DNA of 16,568 bases from an uncultured bacterium (GTDB lineage Bacteria; Patescibacteriota; Minisyncoccia; Phycocordibacterales; UBA918), in NCBI GenBank assembly GCA_903839715.1, contig CAIMDH010000141.1:1-16568 (forward strand), in the 5' to 3' direction. Below, piece by piece: positions 13,146 to 16,568 of the stretch. The translations under genes and the position numbers were made by a program. Every line of letters begins with the position of its first letter. Positions within the stretch are counted from its first letter, which is position 1. A model generated the notes under the pieces. The model was not told where the DNA came from. It worked only from the letters and a program-made list of their open reading frames with translations, and did not search any database.

Positions 13146-14573
13146 CTACGCCTGCTCCAAGAAAGCTACTAAGAGGCGGATTGGTTCCCCGGTTGAACCT
13201 TTAGCAAGCTTATCGCTAGGGATACTATCCATGCGTGGCGCCATGTCGATATGAGCCCAAGAAACATTTTTTGGTACGAAGAATGACAAGAATGTACCGC
13301 CTTCAATACAGCCGCCAAAACGTGAGAAGTTGGTGGCTATGTTACTCACATCTGCGCGGTGACTCTTAAGGCTCGCCTTATACTCATCCCAAAGTGGTAA
13401 TGGCCAGACGAGGTCGCCACTGACTTCACCGAGCTTAGTGAGGGTCTGACTAAGAGCTTCGTCTTTGGTCATGATGGCGCTTGCGAACTGTCCGAGTGCT
13501 GACAGTGCGGCGCCAGTGAGTGTTGCTACATCAAGAATAACTTTTGGACTATAGCGTTCACTGTATGTAAGAGCATCAGCAAGAATCATGCGGCCTTCTG
13601 CGTCGGTATGGAGGACTTCGACTGTCTTGCCACTCATCGATGTAACGATATCGCCAGCACGCATCGCATCATCCGAGATAGCATTTTCGGCAGAAGGTAC
13701 GAGTACGACAATATTTTTCTTCAGACCAAGTTTGGCGGCGATAGCGATAGCGGCAAGGACAGAAGATCCGCCGGACATATCAAGGTGCATGTCGTGCATA
13801 GAACCACTTGGCTTAACATTGAGTCCTCCAGTGTCGTAGGTTACTCCCTTACCAATGAGTACAATCGGCTCCTTACCTTTCACTGTCTTACCTACCGGCT
13901 TCCCTGCCCCCCAGTATTCCGCAATGATGAACTTCGTCTCACTTTTGGTTCCTTGTCCGACAGCGAGCAATGCGCCCATTTTGAGCTTTTTGAGCTCTTT
14001 TTCACCCAAGACTGTGGTTGTAACCTTAAGACCCTTCATAAGGTCTTTTGCCGCATTTCCAAGCGCTGTAGGGGTCATGTGGCCACCGGGTGTATTGGCA
14101 ATATTGCGTGCTTCGTTGGTGTATTGCCCGACTACTTGCCCACGCTTGAGACCAGACTCAGCTTCTTTACTTAGACTGCCTACGAATACAATTTCACTAA
14201 GCTTTTTCTTACTTTCTTTTTTGGTTTTGAAGGTGATAAATTCATAATCAGCCAGAAGGAGATTTTCTGCTAGAGTCGAGTAGAGCCAAGCTTCACTGTA
14301 TTGCTCAAGCTTTGGGAAATTGAGTTGTGAGATATCAATGGCCAACGCTTCAATCTGATGACTTTTAGCTGCTTGCACGATACTACGTACAAGTGTACGA
14401 AATACCCGCGCATCTACTGTCGCCCACTTCCCTGCTCCCATCCGGTACTCAGTCACGCCAGACACAGTCTCAACAAAGCGATGAACTGATGGCGCTTCTT
14501 CTGTGAGTACAAAGCGACAATACTTAGCGGGTAGCTCGGCCAATGACTTCTTGCTGGTGGTAATTTTAAGCAT
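13146..14573 (-). CDS. pepA: M17 leucyl aminopeptidase
   Basis: This 475-residue cytoplasmic aminopeptidase releases N-terminal residues with a two-metal centre. The metal ligands keep the exact spacing of E. coli PepA: Lys242 and Asp247 in GKGVTYDTGG, Asp265 in LDMSGG, and Asp324 and Glu326 in TDAEGR. Catalytic Lys254 (NVKP) and Arg328 also fit. The usual NTDAEGR signature reads HTDAEGR here, outside the ligands. The N-terminal domain (about 1-145) is diverged, as is common; it mediates hexamer contacts and in E. coli carries DNA-binding functions that should not be assumed here. The ATG at 14573 follows an extended -10 by 10 bases. The gene is transcribed separately from the wall block, with a hairpin terminator between. 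Confidence 0.95.
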   Translation of the reverse strand: MLKITTSKKSLAELPAKYCRFVLTEEAPSVHRFVETVSGVTEYRMGAGKWATVDARVFRTLVRSIVQAAKSHQIEALAIDISQLNFPKLEQYSEAWLYSTLAENLLLADYEFITFKTKKESKKKLSEIVFVGSLSKEAESGLKRGQVVGQYTNEARNIANTPGGHMTPTALGNAAKDLMKGLKVTTTVLGEKELKKLKMGALLAVGQGTKSETKFIIAEYWGAGKPVGKTVKGKEPIVLIGKGVTYDTGGLNVKPSGSMHDMHLDMSGGSSVLAAIAIAAKLGLKKNIVVLVPSAENAISDDAMRAGDIVTSMSGKTVEVLHTDAEGRMILADALTYSERYSPKVILDVATLTGAALSALGQFASAIMTKDEALSQTLTKLGEVSGDLVWPLPLWDEYKASLKSHRADVSNIATNFSRFGGCIEGGTFLSFFVPKNVSWAHIDMAPRMDSIPSDKLAKGSTGEPIRLLVAFLEQA

Positions 14574-14582
14574 ATGAATGCA

Positions 14583-14591
14583 AGTATACCA
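14583..14591 (-). promoter_or_regulatory. Extended -10 promoter of pepA
   Basis: The minus strand reads TGG then TATACT, ending 10 bases before the pepA ATG, for a leader of about three bases. It is back to back with the plus-strand promoter at 14603-14611 in a 44-base divergent gap. Confidence 0.65.
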
Positions 14592-14602
14592 TTAGAAATT
14601 AG

Positions 14603-14611
14603 TGATACAAT
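14603..14611 (+). promoter_or_regulatory. Extended -10 promoter, leaderless
   Basis: TGA then TACAAT ends seven bases before the ATG at 14618, so the predicted transcript begins at the start codon. The same nine bases recur at 15526-15534. Confidence 0.65.
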
Positions 14612-14617
14612 TTACTG

Positions 14618-14881
14618 ATGAATAATGATTTTTATATTTCACTTCTTGAAAATTCTTTAGCTATTATTGAACGTAAGGGTAAGAGCGCTGATTTAGCTGA
14701 ACTGCTCATAGCTCTAGAAGCACCCGAGGGTATCATTAGTGATTTTTTGATTGAACTATCTCTAACAGCAAACACTCAAGAAGAAGTTGGTGTTGGTTGC
14801 TATTCAGTAATTCACCTAAAGGCTGCATTAGCGGAATTTAAAGAAAGTGGATCGACAAAACTTCTTAATGAATTAAAATAG
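14618..14881 (+). CDS. Small hypothetical protein
   Basis: This 87-residue, leucine- and glutamate-rich protein is predicted to be mostly helical. It has no signal peptide, membrane helix or cysteine cluster (one Cys). I recognise no family. Phrases such as ADLAELLIALEAPEGIISDFLIELSL suggest a small helical bundle, possibly dimeric. It has its own leaderless-type promoter and lies 21 bases before the broken acetyltransferase gene, so the two may be cotranscribed. Base use is more AT-rich than in the envelope genes, marking the start of an accessory stretch. A regulatory or antitoxin-like role is possible by size only; I do not assign one. Confidence 0.65.
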   Translation: MNNDFYISLLENSLAIIERKGKSADLAELLIALEAPEGIISDFLIELSLTANTQEEVGVGCYSVIHLKAALAEFKESGSTKLLNELK

Positions 14882-14902
14882 CTAATTTATTTTATAGATA
14901 TT

Positions 14903-15403
14903 ATGACAATATTAGAATTAGACTACAACAAATTATCCGATTCAGAACTGGAATCTATCCTTCAACTATTTATAAACTCTTATGCTAAAGAAGATTATAC
15001 GGCATCAAGAGAAGTAACAGATTTTGAGGTTTTAAAAAAGATTCTACAAAATAAAGACTTGCTGCACTTTATTACCTATGAAGAAGCTACCCCAATCGCC
15101 TATTGTTAGATTATATACAAAAGTGAATCAGTAAACTTTAATAGCGGGGCCAAAATTAATGCTATCGCAGTATTGCTTGATAAAAGAGGTCAAGGAGTTG
15201 GAACAGAGCTGCTGACAAGAGTAATCGAGGCGCTGAGTCAGAATCCTAAAATTAGAAATATCTTTCTTGATGTTGCCAAGGATAATAAGGTAGCAATTGA
15301 ATTTTATAAAAAGCTAGGCTTTGAAAAAGCTGGAGAATTAAAAAATATCTTTACTAAGGATGGGGTTTTAATGGATATTGAGACGTACTCTCTACTTAAG
15401 TAG
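14903..15403 (+). pseudogene. GNAT acetyltransferase interrupted by an in-frame TAG
   Basis: The reading frame is continuous from ATG 14903 to the stop at 15401-15403 except for one TAG at 15107-15109. The part before it (68 residues) ends EEATPIAYC, and the same frame resumes IIYKSESVNF. It leads into the acetyl-CoA-binding block KRGQGVGTELL and a C-terminal FYKKLGFEKAGEL, both typical of the GNAT fold. GNAT enzymes move an acetyl group from acetyl-CoA to amines or N-termini; the substrate is unknown. The full length of 166 codons is normal for the family, so this was one gene. TAG ends other genes here (ROK, EVE), so recoding is unlikely; a recent nonsense mutation, a strain variant or a sequencing error fits better. 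A start at TTG 15173 would give only the C-terminal half. Confidence 0.85.
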
Positions 15404-15525
15404 TCAAACCTAGATGTATAAATAATAATTAACGAGAGTTCAAAGCAAAAGGGTATCAGAACGGTGAGGCTTGTGGCGTAATGTTCGTTGCTGACGTCTC
15501 ACTCTGTTACAACTATTTATAATTT

Positions 15526-15534
15526 TGATACAAT
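15526..15534 (+). promoter_or_regulatory. Extended -10 promoter
   Basis: TGA then TACAAT ends 14 bases before the ATG at 15548, for a leader of about seven bases. GTTACA at 15506-15511 is a weak -35 at 17-base spacing. Confidence 0.6.
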
Positions 15535-15547
15535 TGAATAAAATCAT

Positions 15548-15982
15548 ATGAACATAATTCATCGCTGGCACACTATCCTCAACATGCCTAGGTATGATGA
15601 AGTTTGGCATACACAAGACATGACTGACGAACTTACTGAGTATAACGAAGCTTCAGGAGTTATTGATAGCTGGAGTGAGCTTTCAGATGTGGCGTATACC
15701 TATACGCGGGCGAATTGGTCAGGACATAAGAACATAAAATTCCCACTTTCAAAGTGGCAGTTTTATCTTGGTATTGTGTATATGATACCCAAATATACAC
15801 TGCGCTGGCGTTTCTTTAGAAAGCTCGGACACCAGTTTGATAAGAATCTCAATATTTCTGAAGTACGAAATCCTCGGAAGATAACAAAGCTTATCGTACT
15901 AGCAGAAAAATATCATCTCGATCCAACTCTCTTTCAGATTCGCGCTGAAGAAATGCTGAGACACACTTTTTTACTAAAGTAG
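15548..15982 (+). CDS. Hypothetical protein with a MazG-like ExxE...ExxD motif
   Basis: This 144-residue protein is rich in tryptophan, tyrosine and histidine and has no signal peptide. Residues 28-47 read E28-x-x-E31, then 12 residues, then E44-x-x-D47 (ELTE ... ELSD). This is the metal-binding pattern ExxE(12-28)ExxD of all-alpha NTP pyrophosphatases of the MazG/dUTPase type, which hydrolyse NTPs to NMPs. A second aromatic, basic half (WQFYLGIVYMIPKYTLRWRFFRKL) is unlike standard MazG, so the call is a weak motif match and I would keep the product as hypothetical. It converges on the kinase gene with a single base between the stop codons, so antisense overlap of their transcripts is likely. 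Confidence 0.6.
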   Translation: MNIIHRWHTILNMPRYDEVWHTQDMTDELTEYNEASGVIDSWSELSDVAYTYTRANWSGHKNIKFPLSKWQFYLGIVYMIPKYTLRWRFFRKLGHQFDKNLNISEVRNPRKITKLIVLAEKYHLDPTLFQIRAEEMLRHTFLLK

Positions 15983-15983
15983 G

Positions 15984-16496
15984 TTAGTTTTCTACCGTGA
16001 GTATATTCTCACTTTTAGATGGTTCTTCAAATATATCAATAGTCGATTGGACCAGTTCCCTGCTAATCACTGATCTGGTTTGGTGTTTTTGATTATCCTC
16101 CCAACGTTTCCATACTGTTTCAATTGGAGTTTTAATATGAAGGATCCGACTGTCAGCATCAGCCGAAGCAGCTACCTTACGTAGTGTATCTCTGCTAACT
16201 ATTGTTTGATTGGTTGAATCGTGGAGTACATTCTTACCTTTATCTAAAGCAATTTTTATTTTTTCATACGACTCATCAAAAATATGCTGCCATTCATTTG
16301 AACTAGGTAATATATTAGAATCCCAATCAAATCCTTTGGTTTTAAAAATGTCATCAATACTGACTACTTCAATGTCGGTTTTTGATTTTAATTTATTCAC
16401 GATGTACGACTTACCAGCATATGGAAACCCACATAAAATAAATAGTGTCTTTTGTGAATTGTGTATTGTAGAGACGAGAGTGTCGATATCCACCAT
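15984..16496 (-). CDS. P-loop kinase-like ATP-binding protein
   Basis: This 170-residue protein is a single P-loop NTPase domain of the small-kinase type. Walker A is GFPYAGKS (23-30), and SIDD (46-49) is placed where these kinases position the substrate or magnesium. A second strand, NVLHDSTNQ, resembles the polynucleotide-kinase/zeta-toxin/YjjD-like branch of predicted kinases, and a later RWEDNQKHQTR stretch supplies lid arginines. The substrate (nucleoside, RNA end, UDP-sugar or antibiotic) cannot be told from the sequence. No antitoxin-like gene precedes it. The ATG at 16496 follows TATACT (16509-16504) by eight bases, with no Shine-Dalgarno site. Beyond its promoter lie two palindromes. 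Confidence 0.8.
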   Translation of the reverse strand: MVDIDTLVSTIHNSQKTLFILCGFPYAGKSYIVNKLKSKTDIEVVSIDDIFKTKGFDWDSNILPSSNEWQHIFDESYEKIKIALDKGKNVLHDSTNQTIVSRDTLRKVAASADADSRILHIKTPIETVWKRWEDNQKHQTRSVISRELVQSTIDIFEEPSKSENILTVEN

Positions 16497-16503
16497 GAAT
16501 AGT

Positions 16504-16509
16504 AGTATA
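16504..16509 (-). promoter_or_regulatory. -10 element of the kinase gene
   Basis: The minus strand reads TATACT, ending eight bases before the ATG at 16496. It predicts a leaderless mRNA. It lies directly beside the palindrome at 16518. Confidence 0.5.
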
Positions 16510-16517
16510 TATGAACT

Positions 16518-16563
16518 ACTACCGGCTTCAAGCCGGTAGTTTCGTTTCTCGGGTTAAAACCCG
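16518..16563. repeat. Pair of perfect palindromes, REP- or IS200/IS605-end-like
   Basis: ACTACCGGC (16518-16526) pairs with GCCGGTAGT (16532-16540) around TTCAA. Ten bases on, CGGGTT (16550-16555) pairs with AACCCG (16558-16563). Two tight hairpins in tandem, the first carrying GTAG, resemble REP/BIME units or the hairpin ends recognised by Y1 transposases (TnpA, RAYT). No transposase is in the window, but the sequence ends five bases later. A plus-strand terminator is less likely because the T-run is broken. Confidence 0.5.
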
Positions 16564-16568
16564 TGAAT

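Noticed and set aside
13608..14174. 188-residue open frame on the strand opposite pepA
   Set aside because: It lies wholly inside a well-conserved pepA, has no domain resemblance or start signal, and is explained by codon bias of the real gene. Other antisense frames over mraY, ftsW, scpA and the M23 gene are rejected for the same reason.
14903..15403. Alternative genetic code (TAG or TGA as sense)
   Set aside because: TAG ends the ROK and EVE genes and TGA ends scpB, mraY and ftsW at expected lengths, so both are used as stops.
1..16568. CRISPR array, phage genes or defence cluster
   Set aside because: No regularly spaced repeats and no cas, integrase, terminase or restriction genes are visible. 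The EVE protein alone is not enough to call a defence system.

Overview
The window looks like chromosome from a member of the Candidate Phyla Radiation, most likely of the Parcubacteria/Paceibacteria type. I infer this from the compact proteins, the almost complete absence of Shine-Dalgarno sites, the form of the MraY active site, and the small secreted lytic transglycosylase. No rRNA or tRNA is present, so the lineage cannot be fixed from this window. The first ~130 bases do not fit: they are GC-rich (about 64% against 45-47% further on) and encode a PlsC fragment of proteobacterial style that ends abruptly, suggesting a chimeric contig end.

Layout. 1-~140: broken PlsC fragment (minus). 178-1023: ROK-family sugar kinase or regulator (plus). 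1024-1378: non-coding, with a strong promoter for a secreted lytic transglycosylase (to 1795) whose N-terminus appears frameshifted. 1809-1840: two-way terminator shared with a convergent DoxX-like membrane protein (1860-2267). 2353-3898 (plus): EVE-domain protein, small zinc-ribbon protein, glutamate racemase MurI. 3899-4677: gene-free stretch bounded by a perfect 14-bp inverted repeat and rich in hairpins, a candidate large structured RNA or a decayed mobile element. 4725-13056 (minus): an eight-gene block read right to left, scpA-scpB-dacA-like-mraY-ftsW-murG-gltX-M23 peptidase. 13146-14573 (minus): leucyl aminopeptidase. 14618-16496: AT-richer accessory genes (unknown small protein, GNAT acetyltransferase broken by an amber codon, possible MazG-like protein, P-loop kinase). 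16518-16563: two palindromes resembling REP or IS200/IS605-type ends.

The genes form a cell-envelope neighbourhood. MurI supplies D-glutamate, MraY and MurG make lipid I and lipid II, FtsW polymerises glycan, and the DacA-like enzyme trims stem peptides. The M23 protein (EnvC-like) and the lytic transglycosylase cut or activate cutting of the wall. ScpA/ScpB (chromosome condensation) and GltX (Glu-tRNA) ride in the same block through overlapping or nearly abutting genes.

The most striking shared signal is transcriptional. Many start codons lie 7-14 bases after an extended -10 element (TGnTAnnnT), with no Shine-Dalgarno site. This predicts leaderless or near-leaderless mRNAs, and it helps choose start codons (for example ScpA).
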